Shown piece after piece: positions 45,032-54,251 of a stretch of 64,000 nucleotides of DNA. Both the position numbers and the translations under genes were made by a program. Source of the stretch: Hirschia sp. (GTDB lineage: Bacteria > Pseudomonadota > Alphaproteobacteria > Caulobacterales > Hyphomonadaceae); contig PAQI01000024.1 in NCBI GenBank assembly GCA_002709235.1, positions 83,581 to 147,580 on the forward strand. The letters run 5' to 3'. The first letter of the stretch is position 1. Every line of letters begins with the position of its first letter. The notes beneath the pieces are model-generated. The model made no database searches, had not been told where the DNA came from, and saw nothing but the letters and a program-made list of their open reading frames with translations.

Positions 45032-45838
45032 TCAGTCCGCGTCCACATCGGTCAGTGTGATCTCGATGACGTCCACAATCACCATGTCGTCGGAAATGGC
45101 AAAGCTGTCGGGTGTATCGGCCCGCACGGAGATGCGTAGTTTTTCCGAAAGGTCCGACCGGCTCCATCTGGGCGACCAATTGGTGCTGACACAAAACTCG
45201 GCTTGTTCGCCGGACCGTACATTGCGTTCGTGAAGGTCGGGTTCGCGGTCAATCCGGCGACCATCCGCATGATGAAGTTCTACATCATATTCCTGCATGA
45301 GCCGGGTATCATTGAGAACGTCCACGCAGATCGTGACTTCATCATCGCTTATTGCATCCTCGATCAGTGAAATGCGATGCGCGATGATACGACCGCCCGG
45401 TCCACCCCCATAGGCGAAGCCGCCATATGTGTTGTTGATCGCTCCAAAATACATGCGCGCATGATGGCGACAAAAGCTAGCCCCTACCAATGGGGCACTA
45501 TAAAGCCCGCCCGCATTGCCGGTGTCGCAGATCGCATACATTTCATCGCGCATCCGGTCATCGCACCAGGCCTGCGGTTTTTCGCCGAGGCGATAACAGG
45601 CATCATGACGCTCACACACCGGGCGAAATGGGCCGTCCGCGAGAGGCTGGACCGCTTTTGCCAGAGCAGCGGGCAGACTGGACTGAATGAACTCCGGGCC
45701 GCAGCTGTCGCCATCCACCATCTGTGCCGCTTCGCGTTCGGCATAATCCGCATCTAGCGTTAGTGGCGCATCGATCGTTGCGCATCTGGACAAGCAGAAA
45801 ATGGCGGCAAACACGACAATCAGAACAGCGATACGCAT
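45032..45838 (-). CDS. Secreted phospholipase A2-like protein
   Basis: 268 residues. N-terminal signal (IVVFAAIFCLSRCA; the lipobox is imperfect). Residues 46-104 have a PLA2-type active site: CERHDACY (Cys75, His78-Asp79, Cys81), with WCDDRMRDEMYAIC as the facing helix that carries a partner Asp and Cys104. The C-terminal 120 residues are a beta-rich domain (EVTICVDVLNDTR; RISVRADTPDSF). Calcium loop not clear. Lipase activity is inference from motif. Ribosome site AAGGGGAG. Confidence 0.72.
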   Translation of the reverse strand: MRIAVLIVVFAAIFCLSRCATIDAPLTLDADYAEREAAQMVDGDSCGPEFIQSSLPAALAKAVQPLADGPFRPVCERHDACYRLGEKPQAWCDDRMRDEMYAICDTGNAGGLYSAPLVGASFCRHHARMYFGAINNTYGGFAYGGGPGGRIIAHRISLIEDAISDDEVTICVDVLNDTRLMQEYDVELHHADGRRIDREPDLHERNVRSGEQAEFCVSTNWSPRWSRSDLSEKLRISVRADTPDSFAISDDMVIVDVIEITLTDVDAD

Positions 45839-45920
45839 GAGGGCTCCCCTTGGCCTGAAAGGAAGCCTATCGTGATATGATCATGCTGCACAGGGATGAG
45901 ATGGCAAAGAACCCGTCCGC

Positions 45921-47144
45921 TCACTCGGCCTTGTAGACGCGGATATTGTCAAAACACATCACCTGTTCCGGCGTGGCATACTGGCCGGTCGGGGCCGACC
46001 CGCCAAAGAAATTGCCCATGTAGAAACCGGAGACACCCTGTACGGGGTCCTTGGTCACACCACCGCAGGATTGGGTTTGCGGTGCCGTGTGAGCGGCTGC
46101 ATATTTGCCATCGATCCAGGATTCAAACAGGTTTTCTTCAGGATCCACAGAGATTGTCATCTTCGTCCAGTCACCGGCATCCGGCAGATTGCACATGGAG
46201 ACCTCACTGCCGGAACGCCCGCCCCATTGGCTCTGCTGGGCCTTCCAGTAATAGATATACATCTGGAGATTCAGCCGTTCACCCTTGTCATGGCCATTGC
46301 GCACTTCGCAGGCTTCATTGCGGCCGACATAATCATCGCCCCTGAAATTGGAATCGATGATCCCCGGGTTCAGCCACATCACACGATAGCTCATGCCATT
46401 GAAGGCGGATTCACTACCGCCGGGATAGCCACGCTTCCACGCCACATCAGAGATCGCGCACGCATCACCGCCGCCAGCGCTGGTATAGCCATGACCGAGG
46501 CCGGCCATCTTGCCACCCCACTCCGCCGTGCAATTGCGATTGTCGCCCATGCATTCGGGTACAATGAAATCCCACTCAGCAACGACCTTGTCACTGGAAG
46601 GCTCACCATCATCGGCCCAGTGCATATGAAGGAAGTTTTCCTCGATCTTCTCCTGCGCACAATGACGTACACACATCATGCGACCCTGTTCAGGATTCTC
46701 ATCAAGAAAGACCACATCCTTGCCATTGGGACACTTGCCACCGAAACCGCGATTTCGGGGTCCATTGGTGACTTTTGAGTCTTCATGCAGGTTGTAGGGA
46801 TCAATGAAGATGGATCGCGCCTTTTCCTCATCTATGGCCTGACCGACCCAATTGTCTGGCAGGTTCTCGAAATCCACGGTGAAGATTTCCTCACGTGCCT
46901 GTGGATAGGATGGATCTGCCTCGTCACCATTGTCCTCATCGCCGCCGGTGGGATCGGAACTCGGCGTCGGAGTTGGCGTAGGCGTAGGCGTAGGTGTTGG
47001 AGTCGGCGACGCTTCTGCGATGACTATCGGCGTCTCGGTGGCATCCGATGATCCAGAGCCACACGATGACAGTGCAGTGGTCAGCGCCAGAACAGCCACA
47101 GATACACAGCTAGCGCCCAAGGTGCGCGGGAAAATACTATACAT
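45921..47144 (-). CDS. Polysaccharide-lyase-like (ConA-fold) lipoprotein
   Basis: 407 residues. Lipoprotein signal with LSSC (Cys28), a Thr-Pro repeat linker (about residues 46-62), an acidic spacer, then a single beta-sandwich domain. WGGKMAGLGHGYTSAGGGDAC, FNGMSYRVMWLNPG, DGKYAAAH and the closing FDNIRVYKAE resemble alginate-lyase PL14-type and related concanavalin-fold enzymes. Catalytic residues are not certain. A surface polysaccharide-active role is likely; the exact glycan is unknown. Confidence 0.6.
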   Translation of the reverse strand: MYSIFPRTLGASCVSVAVLALTTALSSCGSGSSDATETPIVIAEASPTPTPTPTPTPTPTPSSDPTGGDEDNGDEADPSYPQAREEIFTVDFENLPDNWVGQAIDEEKARSIFIDPYNLHEDSKVTNGPRNRGFGGKCPNGKDVVFLDENPEQGRMMCVRHCAQEKIEENFLHMHWADDGEPSSDKVVAEWDFIVPECMGDNRNCTAEWGGKMAGLGHGYTSAGGGDACAISDVAWKRGYPGGSESAFNGMSYRVMWLNPGIIDSNFRGDDYVGRNEACEVRNGHDKGERLNLQMYIYYWKAQQSQWGGRSGSEVSMCNLPDAGDWTKMTISVDPEENLFESWIDGKYAAAHTAPQTQSCGGVTKDPVQGVSGFYMGNFFGGSAPTGQYATPEQVMCFDNIRVYKAE

Positions 47145-47476
47145 GAGGTTACATCCGTCTTTGTCACGGGAACCTTATTGTTAACCATGACCCTGAACCA
47201 GATAAGTCCATGTAATGCGGTCGGAGACACACGCTGAAGACCCTATAACATGCTGAATTTATGATGATTTATGCATTATTTTGGGTTATATTATATTTTT
47301 GTAGTCGACTAACCTGCAAACCGGATGGATTAATTTTCAGATATATCATGATCGCAGATATCTTATGGGGTGACTTGCATCCATACTCGGTGAAATTCTG
47401 TCGCATTCCTGTGTAATAAGCACTCACAGGAAATTGCGGCATGACCTCAACCTGGACACTATAAGGGAGACAAGAC

Positions 47477-47974
47477 ATGGCCTGCTGGAAGACATCTGGT
47501 GCCATTCTGATATTGGCCGTTGTGGCAGCCTGCTCGGCCCGTGAGACAGAAAGTGCAAATGTGCAGACCCCAGACCTCACCAAGGTGCCTGTTGCCAGTT
47601 CTGCAACCTCTGAACCTGTCGCAAACCCAGAAACGGATTGCCCGGTTATCGACAGCCGTAACTGGCACGCCTGGGTTGATGTACGCCATGAGGATGGCGA
47701 GAAATCCTATGTTCTCAAGGTAGCTGGTCAGGTGGACCTGCCCAAGCCTGGATATACGGTGTCCCTGAAAACCGGGCCGACTGATCGCATGATGCCACCT
47801 GGCCAAAGACTGATCATGGAACTTGTGGAGCCTGAAGGCATGGTTGCGCAGGTCATTACGCCAACAGACGTGATGTATAGCGATGCGACATCGTTTCCAG
47901 TCTTCAGCCGTGTCATTGTCGGATGCGGTGAAAAGGTGATCGCCGAAATGGTCGATGTAACGCCCATGGAATAA
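47477..47974 (+). CDS. Small lipoprotein of unknown function
   Basis: 165 residues. Lipobox VAAC (Cys near 19), a Ser/Thr/Pro-rich linker, then a beta-rich domain of about 110 residues (WHAWVDVRHEDGEKSYVLKVAGQVDLP; VSLKTGPTDRMMPPGQRLIMELVEPEG). No fold recognised. Ribosome site GGGAGA. The 332-base gap before it is AT-rich and holds no gene that I can see. Confidence 0.65.
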   Translation: MACWKTSGAILILAVVAACSARETESANVQTPDLTKVPVASSATSEPVANPETDCPVIDSRNWHAWVDVRHEDGEKSYVLKVAGQVDLPKPGYTVSLKTGPTDRMMPPGQRLIMELVEPEGMVAQVITPTDVMYSDATSFPVFSRVIVGCGEKVIAEMVDVTPME

Positions 47975-47994
47975 TGGCCAGTGTCGGCTTTCTG

Positions 47995-48369
47995 TCAGAA
48001 CAGAACTGGTGTGATCAGGCACAAGCCGACAAATGCTTCCAACAGCAGATTGTAGCGATTGAGCCGTGTGTAGGCGTCATCATAGACAAAGGACAACCCA
48101 CGGCCAAAGCAGGCTCCCAACCACCCCGCGCCTACGGTTGCAGCGCTGACATCCGCGCAAGAGTTCCGGGTCAGCAGCAATATTGCCACTACTGTATGAA
48201 GCGCGAAAAACAAGCCCGCAAAACTGGCCCTGAACTCCGAGCGCCCCTCCGGGGCTGTCGCCTGCAACCGTGTGATCTGGGCGATCCATTCAGGTTTGAA
48301 CAGGCCGTATAGCCCCATTCCGCCCCCGATGAAGCAAGCCAGTAGCGGGGGAAAATCTGACAGTTCCAT
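47995..48369 (-). CDS. Small multi-pass membrane protein (DUF4345-like)
   Basis: 124 residues with three to four transmembrane helices (GGGMGLYGLFKPEWIAQI, FAGLFFALHTVVAILLL, LGACFGRGLSFVYDD, LLEAFVGLCLITPVLF). Pattern of short GRxxS and FxxFD-like inner loops is similar to DUF4345. Function unknown. Confidence 0.55.
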   Translation of the reverse strand: MELSDFPPLLACFIGGGMGLYGLFKPEWIAQITRLQATAPEGRSEFRASFAGLFFALHTVVAILLLTRNSCADVSAATVGAGWLGACFGRGLSFVYDDAYTRLNRYNLLLEAFVGLCLITPVLF

Positions 48370-48434
48370 TGCTCTTGTTACCCATGGCCAATGCGTGATT
48401 GCAACTGATCATACGACGGGCTGGCTGTGATGGA

Positions 48435-49259
48435 TCAGTCTTCCGCGCGCGCTATCGACCAGCGCAATATATCCATATTGGTGATCCAGCCGATAACAGG
48501 GGCGTTGGCTTCACCGGTTGACGTCACAAACACATCCTGGGCACCGCGGGCATTGTTCTGCATACGTGCCTTGGCATCTTCCAACGTCGCGTTTTGAGAT
48601 ACGAAGGCAGTCGAATCTGCAGCTCGTTCCCGATAGATGTCACTTTCCAGAAAATCTGCAATGCTCACACTATCCGGATGCTTACCCTTGTCCCGAATGA
48701 TACTCTCATATTTGTAGATGACACTTTCATGCGCGATCGCCCTGAAGAAGAGCGACGCCCCCTTCTGCACGAACATCGGTGCTCTCGTGAAACCACGCGA
48801 CGACACCACATCTCTTAGCTCGCTAAAGTTGTTTCCTGATCCTGGACGAAGATCTGTGTCTGTGGTTTTGAGAATGATCTTCTTGATACGATCCCGCACC
48901 ACCATGACTTCCGTCACTGGCACTTGGCGCAGTTTTTCAGACAATGGAATTCCACCGTTCTGAGCCTGCAAAATCTGCTCGCCTCGCGCTTCCGCGGCTC
49001 GATCAGAAAAGTAAAACCCCAACACGCCACCGACCCATCCTGACAGAATCGGTAATACGGCCATATAGATGTCCTTGTGATTGAGCGTCGTTTCGTCGAT
49101 TGAGGCGGCCTTGGCGATGAACGGAAAAAACAACACCAGCAGCGTCATCACGGCAATGAAGCCGAACGACCACTGAAACACTGTGAGACTGAGTTTTTCC
49201 CGGAACTCCCGCGACGCACCGGGATCACCGGTCTTGGCTTTTGATGATGTGTCCGTCAT
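48435..49259 (-). CDS. Membrane-anchored CBS-domain-like protein
   Basis: 274 residues from Met 49259 (GAGGAG upstream; the frame extends 13 residues further). Two N-terminal transmembrane helices (about 28-48 and 62-82), then a cytoplasmic region with CBS-pair appearance (SQNATLEDAKARMQNNARGAQDVFVTSTGEANAPVIGWITNMDIL). Such modules usually bind adenine nucleotides. Convergent with nothing; divergent from the TauE gene by 49 bases. Confidence 0.6.
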   Translation of the reverse strand: MTDTSSKAKTGDPGASREFREKLSLTVFQWSFGFIAVMTLLVLFFPFIAKAASIDETTLNHKDIYMAVLPILSGWVGGVLGFYFSDRAAEARGEQILQAQNGGIPLSEKLRQVPVTEVMVVRDRIKKIILKTTDTDLRPGSGNNFSELRDVVSSRGFTRAPMFVQKGASLFFRAIAHESVIYKYESIIRDKGKHPDSVSIADFLESDIYRERAADSTAFVSQNATLEDAKARMQNNARGAQDVFVTSTGEANAPVIGWITNMDILRWSIARAED

Positions 49260-49308
49260 ACCCCAACTCCTCATGCCCCTGAAATAACACCGGGCCATTA
49301 TTCGTCCT

Positions 49309-50100
49309 GTGGAAAAGTTTCACAAGCACGCGCCCAAGCAAACTGGAATTGCCTTGCCGCTTCCCATTATCGCTCTGATCCTGTGCACGACGCTGGGCAC
49401 ATCCTTCCTGTCTGGAATTTTCGGGATGGCAGGTGGACTGATTCTGATGGGTGTTCTGATTGCGGTCATGCCGGTCAGCCAGGCGATGATCGTACATGGC
49501 GTCATCCAGATGTTCGCAAATGGATGGCGTGCATTCCTGTTGAGGGATCATATCAAATGGACGCTGATCGTCAGATATTCTGCGGGTGCATCAACAGCAT
49601 TTGTCGGATTGCTATTCGTGTCCTGGACGCCGGACAAACACTTGCTTTACCTGTTCCTCGGCCTGATACCGATGATCATCTGGCTGCCCAGGCAGTTCTT
49701 TCATCTGGATATTTCAAGACGCAATGATGCGCTTCTGGCAGGTCTTGTAGTGTCGGGGCTCAATACGATTGCAGGTGTTGCAGGACCCGTGCTGGACATC
49801 TTCTTTGTGCAAAGCGAGATGACGCGGAAGGAGATCGTCGCAAACAAGTCCTTCACCCAGTTGATCGCCCATCTGGTCAAGATAGTTGTGTGGACGGGCC
49901 CTGCCATCGCAGCGGCAAAGCAGACGCCACCGCCTCCGCTCTGGCTTTTCATCACCGCGATCCCGATCACCATGCTGGGAACCTGGTTGGGCGGGCGCGT
50001 GCTACATCACATGAATGACGTCAATTTCAAGCGCTACATGAAATGGCTTGTGACAGCTATTGGCGTGGTCTTTCTGGGACGAGCGGTGGCATTGTGGTGA
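49309..50100 (+). CDS. TauE/SafE-family sulfite exporter-like permease
   Basis: 263 residues, about seven to eight transmembrane helices with the family repeat GTSFLSGIFGMAGGLILMG (first half) and SGLNTIAGVAGPVLDIFF (second half). Members export sulfite or organosulfonates; substrate here is unknown. Starts at GTG 49309; no good ribosome site is seen, so the start is uncertain. Stop overlaps the next ATG (TGATG). Confidence 0.82.
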   Translation: MEKFHKHAPKQTGIALPLPIIALILCTTLGTSFLSGIFGMAGGLILMGVLIAVMPVSQAMIVHGVIQMFANGWRAFLLRDHIKWTLIVRYSAGASTAFVGLLFVSWTPDKHLLYLFLGLIPMIIWLPRQFFHLDISRRNDALLAGLVVSGLNTIAGVAGPVLDIFFVQSEMTRKEIVANKSFTQLIAHLVKIVVWTGPAIAAAKQTPPPPLWLFITAIPITMLGTWLGGRVLHHMNDVNFKRYMKWLVTAIGVVFLGRAVALW

Positions 50101-51329
50101 TGGATACTGACAAGCGAATTGCCATTATCGGCGCAGGCCCTGCCGGCTTGATGGCGGCACAGACTCTGGCCGAGCGCGGTTTTGGTGTGGACGTTTACGA
50201 CGCCATGCCATCCATGGGCCGCAAGTTCCTGATGGCGGGCAAGAGCGGGTTGAACATCACGCATGGAGAAGATGCCGACAGCTTCCTGTTACGATACATG
50301 TCACCGGACGACCGCCTGACCGGTATGGTACGAACCTTCGGTTCCCGGGATGTGATCGCCTGGATGGAAGATCTGTGCATCGGCACCCTGACAGGACCAA
50401 CCGGGCGTGTTTTTCCATCCATGATGAAGGCCTCTCCCCTGCTGCGCGCATGGCTGTATCTTCTTCAGGAAAAGGGGGTGCGCCTTTTCACACGCCACCG
50501 TTGGACCGGATGGACGCCGGAGGGTGCCCTATCCTTCAGGACGCCAGAGGGTGATCGCCTCATTTCAACTGCAGCGACTGTCTTCGCCATGGGCGGAGGT
50601 AGCTGGAAGCGCCTTGGATCGGACGGGGCATGGGCCCCGATACTATCTGAAAGAGGCGCATTCATCACGCCCTTCAAACCATCAAATTGCGGATTTGATA
50701 TCGCGTGGTCGAATCGCATGATGGAGGAATTTGACGGCGCGCCGGTCAAGAACATCCGCATGTCCACCTATACCGAGGATGGAAATGTCGTTAGCCGCGC
50801 GGAATTCGTGATCACCAAGCGAGGCGTGGAAAGTGGCGGGATCTACATGCTCTCGTCTGCACTACGGGCCCAGCTTGAGGATCAAGGCACAGCCACCCTC
50901 AATATTGATCTGCTACCAGATATTTCCCACGCAGATCTTGCCGCGAGGCTGCACCGTTCACGTGGCAAGCAATCCCGCAGCAATTTCCTCCGCAAGGTGA
51001 CGGGCCTGACGCGGGTCAAGATGGCGCTGCTGCACGAATTCACACCGAGGGAGGTGATGGATGACACATACGCCCTGGCTGCAGCCATCAAATCTCTGCC
51101 CTTGTTCCTGACAGGAACAGCACCATTGGATCAGGCCATTTCAACGGCGGGCGGTGTAGACTGGGCAGCGCTGGACGACAATCTGATGCTCACCGCACTG
51201 CCCGGCTGTTTTTGCGCCGGGGAAATGATCGACTGGGATGCACCCACAGGCGGCTATCTGATCACCGCATGCCTGGCAACAGGCCGTGCGGCCGGGATGG
51301 GCGTTGCCAACTGGCTGTCACAGAATTGA
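50100..51329 (+). CDS. HI0933/TIGR03862-type flavoprotein oxidoreductase
   Basis: 409 residues. FAD Rossmann motif GAGPAGLMAA at 11-20; KFLMAGKSGLNITHGED is the family signature; later GGVDWAALDDNLML and GGYLITACLATGRAAGMGVA. Close to YhiN/BaiN-like proteins of unclear reaction. Coupled to the TauE gene. Confidence 0.85.
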   Translation: MDTDKRIAIIGAGPAGLMAAQTLAERGFGVDVYDAMPSMGRKFLMAGKSGLNITHGEDADSFLLRYMSPDDRLTGMVRTFGSRDVIAWMEDLCIGTLTGPTGRVFPSMMKASPLLRAWLYLLQEKGVRLFTRHRWTGWTPEGALSFRTPEGDRLISTAATVFAMGGGSWKRLGSDGAWAPILSERGAFITPFKPSNCGFDIAWSNRMMEEFDGAPVKNIRMSTYTEDGNVVSRAEFVITKRGVESGGIYMLSSALRAQLEDQGTATLNIDLLPDISHADLAARLHRSRGKQSRSNFLRKVTGLTRVKMALLHEFTPREVMDDTYALAAAIKSLPLFLTGTAPLDQAISTAGGVDWAALDDNLMLTALPGCFCAGEMIDWDAPTGGYLITACLATGRAAGMGVANWLSQN

Positions 51330-51333
51330 CGTT

Positions 51334-51801
51334 CTATTTCTTTCGGCGTGAACGGAAAAAATCTTTCAACATGGCTGCTGCCGCTTCAGCATGGGCCTGA
51401 TCCTGTTCGATCTCAGGTCGCCAATGGCAGGTGGGCTGCGCGAAAAATTGCGGGCCATGCAGCACCGCCCCGCCCTTGGGGTCGTCTGCTGCGAAAACCA
51501 GCTTGCGGATGCGCGCAAAGCTGATCGCTCCCGCACACATGGCGCAGGGCTCCAGCGTGACATAAAGATCGAGCCCCGGCAGGCGATAGTTTTCAAGTCT
51601 CGCCGCAGCTGCCCTCAGGGCCATGATCTCGGCATGGGCGGTCGGATCACTGCCCGCGATCGGGCGGTTATGACCTTCGCCGACAATATCGCCCGTCTGC
51701 GGGTCGACAATGACTGCTCCGACCGGGACCTCTCCTTCGCTGGCAGCCACCTGCGCAAGTTCCAGGGCACGAGACATGAAATGCGACGTCTGATCACTCA
51801 A
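51334..51801 (-). CDS. tadA: tRNA adenosine(34) deaminase TadA
   Basis: Makes inosine at the wobble base of tRNA-Arg(ACG). 155 residues: zinc deaminase motif HAE (56-58) and PCAMC (Cys86, Cys89), DPTAHAEIMALR, GAISFARI and VLHGPQFF all standard. Convergent with the flavoprotein gene (4 bases between stops). Confidence 0.93.
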   Translation of the reverse strand: MSDQTSHFMSRALELAQVAASEGEVPVGAVIVDPQTGDIVGEGHNRPIAGSDPTAHAEIMALRAAAARLENYRLPGLDLYVTLEPCAMCAGAISFARIRKLVFAADDPKGGAVLHGPQFFAQPTCHWRPEIEQDQAHAEAAAAMLKDFFRSRRKK

Positions 51802-51849
51802 GGATTTTTTCTCTTTTCCAGACCGTTATGCTGGTGCTAATCCACCTCA

Positions 51850-52413
51850 ATGCGCATCGTATCAGGAAAACTCAAGGGCCGCGCCATCGTCACGCCGGAT
51901 GGCCGCACCACGCGACCGACATCTGACCGGGCACGTGAGGCCATGTTCAACGTGCTCACTCATGCAGATTGGGGTGTGAGCATGGAGGGGCTGCGCGTGA
52001 TGGACCTTTATGCCGGATCTGGCGCATTGGGGCTTGAAGCGATCTCTCGTGGGGCAGCACATGCCCTGTTTGTCGAAACCGACACACGTGCCCGAGGCAT
52101 TATTCGCGAGAATATCGAAAAATATGCACTGTTTGGCATTACCCGCATTCACCGGCGCTCGGCCACTGATCTAGGGCCAAAGCCAGCTGGTGCGGGTGAT
52201 CGCTATGATATCGCCTTCATGGACCCACCCTATGGCTATGACCTGGTCGGCCCCACGCTCGCCCAGCTGGTCAAGGGCAACTGGCTAAAGCCTGATGCAC
52301 TGATTGTCGCGGAAACATCCAAGGACGAGGCCGTTCCCGAGATGGATGGCTATGAGTTGATGGACAGCCGCGACTATGGAGCCGCGCGGGTATTGTTCCT
52401 TCGGCGGATTTGA
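51850..52413 (+). CDS. rsmD: 16S rRNA (guanine966-N2)-methyltransferase RsmD
   Basis: 187 residues. Opens MRIVSGKLKGR, has RPTSDRAREAMFNVL, motif I VMDLYAGSGALGLEA, motif IV DPPYGY. Methylates G966 of 16S rRNA in the assembled 30S subunit. Divergent from tadA. Confidence 0.93.
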   Translation: MRIVSGKLKGRAIVTPDGRTTRPTSDRAREAMFNVLTHADWGVSMEGLRVMDLYAGSGALGLEAISRGAAHALFVETDTRARGIIRENIEKYALFGITRIHRRSATDLGPKPAGAGDRYDIAFMDPPYGYDLVGPTLAQLVKGNWLKPDALIVAETSKDEAVPEMDGYELMDSRDYGAARVLFLRRI

Positions 52414-52453
52414 TGGGAATGCCGCTGCACTAGGATCGCGAAAAGTATCTGGA

Positions 52454-52471
52454 TCCCAGCTTTCGCTGGGA
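52454..52471. repeat. Intergenic hairpin of a common alphaproteobacterial repeat type
   Basis: TCCCAGC-tttc-GCTGGGA, 7-bp stem. The sequence TGGATCCCAGCTTTCGC is the form of a repeat often scattered in sphingomonad- and Caulobacter-type genomes. Lies between rsmD and the convergent pyrF. Confidence 0.45.
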
Positions 52472-52503
52472 AAGTGGCCATCACGCGGACTAGCTGGGTT
52501 CGC

Positions 52504-53424
52504 CTAACCTACCCGCACCGCCCCAATCAAATCAGCTTGTGCTTCGGCAATGGCAGTAGCGATCGCCACATCCCAATCCTTTGCTGTGGCCGCCTCTTGT
52601 GCAGCTTGGGGCATAGTTGCGGAGCGTGAGGCATTGACGAGCCCGCCCATCAGCATGTCGTCTTCCGTGACAAATCCAGCAACCGCTTCAGATGCCCCTG
52701 CCCCCTGTGCGCCATAGCCGGGCACGAGGAAGGGGCAATCTGGTGTGGCGGCACGCAGGGCCCGCGCTTCTTCCGGTCCGGTCGCACCCGCTACCAGCAT
52801 CAGTCCGGACCAGTGCGTGTTTTTTCCCTGCAAGCGCTTCGACAGGGGCGCAAGCGCTTCAGCGACCCGCATATAGAGTGGTGCGCCCTCAAGATCACGC
52901 GCCTGAAAATCTGCCGAGCCGGGATTGGATGTACGCGCCAGTACCGCAACGCCCTTGTCATACCGCTCGGCGGCATCAATGAAGGGCTCCAAAGTATCGA
53001 GGCCCATATAAGGGTTCACTGTGATCGCATCACAATAGGCATCGGCATTGGGACGCATATAGGCTTCGGCATAGCCCACGGCAGTCGAGCCGATATCGCC
53101 ACGCTTGGCATCCAGCATCACGATCAGCCCGGCTTTATGGGCGGCCTGGCACACTGATTCCAGAGCCGCGACACCCGCAGCCCCCCAACGCTCGAACAAA
53201 CCAGCCTGGGGCTTCACCATTGCGACCCTGCCCTGGCATTGTGCGACAATTGCCTTGCCCCAGATCGAGATGGCACCGGGCCCCTCAGGTCCGAAGATCT
53301 TCGGGATCTTACCGTAATGCGGATCGATACCCACGCATAGCGGGCCCAGCGCGCGAACACTGGTCATCATGCGGTCAGCGAAGCGGTCTTGTGTTGGAGA
53401 CGGATTGTCGTTTGCGGAGCTCAT
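52504..53424 (-). CDS. pyrF: Orotidine 5'-phosphate decarboxylase, type 2
   Basis: Converts OMP to UMP. 306 residues, the longer type-2 form. Catalytic DAKRGDI at 105-111 with the Lys between Asp residues; VGIDPH at the start, KPQAGLFERWG, TVNPYMGLDTL, and the phosphate-loop end GLVNASRS. Overlaps the protease stop by four bases on the same strand. Confidence 0.93.
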   Translation of the reverse strand: MSSANDNPSPTQDRFADRMMTSVRALGPLCVGIDPHYGKIPKIFGPEGPGAISIWGKAIVAQCQGRVAMVKPQAGLFERWGAAGVAALESVCQAAHKAGLIVMLDAKRGDIGSTAVGYAEAYMRPNADAYCDAITVNPYMGLDTLEPFIDAAERYDKGVAVLARTSNPGSADFQARDLEGAPLYMRVAEALAPLSKRLQGKNTHWSGLMLVAGATGPEEARALRAATPDCPFLVPGYGAQGAGASEAVAGFVTEDDMLMGGLVNASRSATMPQAAQEAATAKDWDVAIATAIAEAQADLIGAVRVG

Positions 53425-54251
53425 GCCCCTTTTTCGGCCCGACAGAAGACTTTGACAACTGCCAATTCGGATCGAAGCATATCTGCCTGTGCACCATAAT
53501 TGTTGATATCGAATGCATAGCGTGTATCGCCGTGGGTTTCTGCCATGCCCGCCAATGAGATAACCTCGTCCAGGCTTTCCGGAGCGGTGGTGTAGATACG
53601 GCCTCGACGCGGGCTTTCGGCTACGGTGACACCAATGATCCCGCCATTCTGGTCGAATACCGGCCCACCGCTGATCCCGGCCAGTGTTCCGCGAATATCA
53701 CGCGTACGGCCCATTTCGGCCCAGGCGAGCACATTCTCTTCATTCCGATAGCGGCCACGCGTGATCAGGCGCGAGCGTGCCAGAAGGCGCGAAGTCGCCT
53801 CTCCGGGTCGTCCTTGCGGGAAGCCAACATGAAAGCCCGATTCGCCAACGCGAAGATCTTCGCGATGGGCCAGTTCCAATGCCTTTGGCGCGCGCAATGT
53901 GTAAAGCACAGCGATATCAGCATGGGTATCCGTCACCACACGCGTGACGGGCAGCAGGCGGCCATTGGAAACCTGAAGGCCAACATCCGCACAGCCATCC
54001 ACAACATGGCGGGCTGTCAGCCAGACGCCACGACGATCCATCGCGAAGGCTGTGCCGATCCCATCAGCGGTTTCACCCACCTGCACCAGAACTTCATCGT
54101 CAAACTGATTGGGCCCCGGCAGCATCGGGCCGGTTGCTTCCTGCATGATCGGAGGCGCTTCGGGCGCATCGGCGTTCTTGTCGCCGGAAAACAGGGCCCA
54201 GAGCACGACACCCAGGATCAGGGAAAAGACGATCCAGTCGGGTATCCGCAT
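53421..54251 (-). CDS. Trypsin-like serine protease, membrane-anchored
   Basis: 276 residues. Signal-anchor helix at 6-22, then a chymotrypsin-fold domain with His82 (TARHVVDGC), Asp112 (HADIAVL) and Ser194 (GISGGPVF). GISGGP replaces the usual GNSGGP; Cys87 and Cys near the end may form a disulfide. No PDZ domain, so it is shorter than DegP. Its start codon overlaps the DUF350 stop; it overlaps pyrF by four bases. Confidence 0.82.
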   Translation of the reverse strand: MRIPDWIVFSLILGVVLWALFSGDKNADAPEAPPIMQEATGPMLPGPNQFDDEVLVQVGETADGIGTAFAMDRRGVWLTARHVVDGCADVGLQVSNGRLLPVTRVVTDTHADIAVLYTLRAPKALELAHREDLRVGESGFHVGFPQGRPGEATSRLLARSRLITRGRYRNEENVLAWAEMGRTRDIRGTLAGISGGPVFDQNGGIIGVTVAESPRRGRIYTTAPESLDEVISLAGMAETHGDTRYAFDINNYGAQADMLRSELAVVKVFCRAEKGA

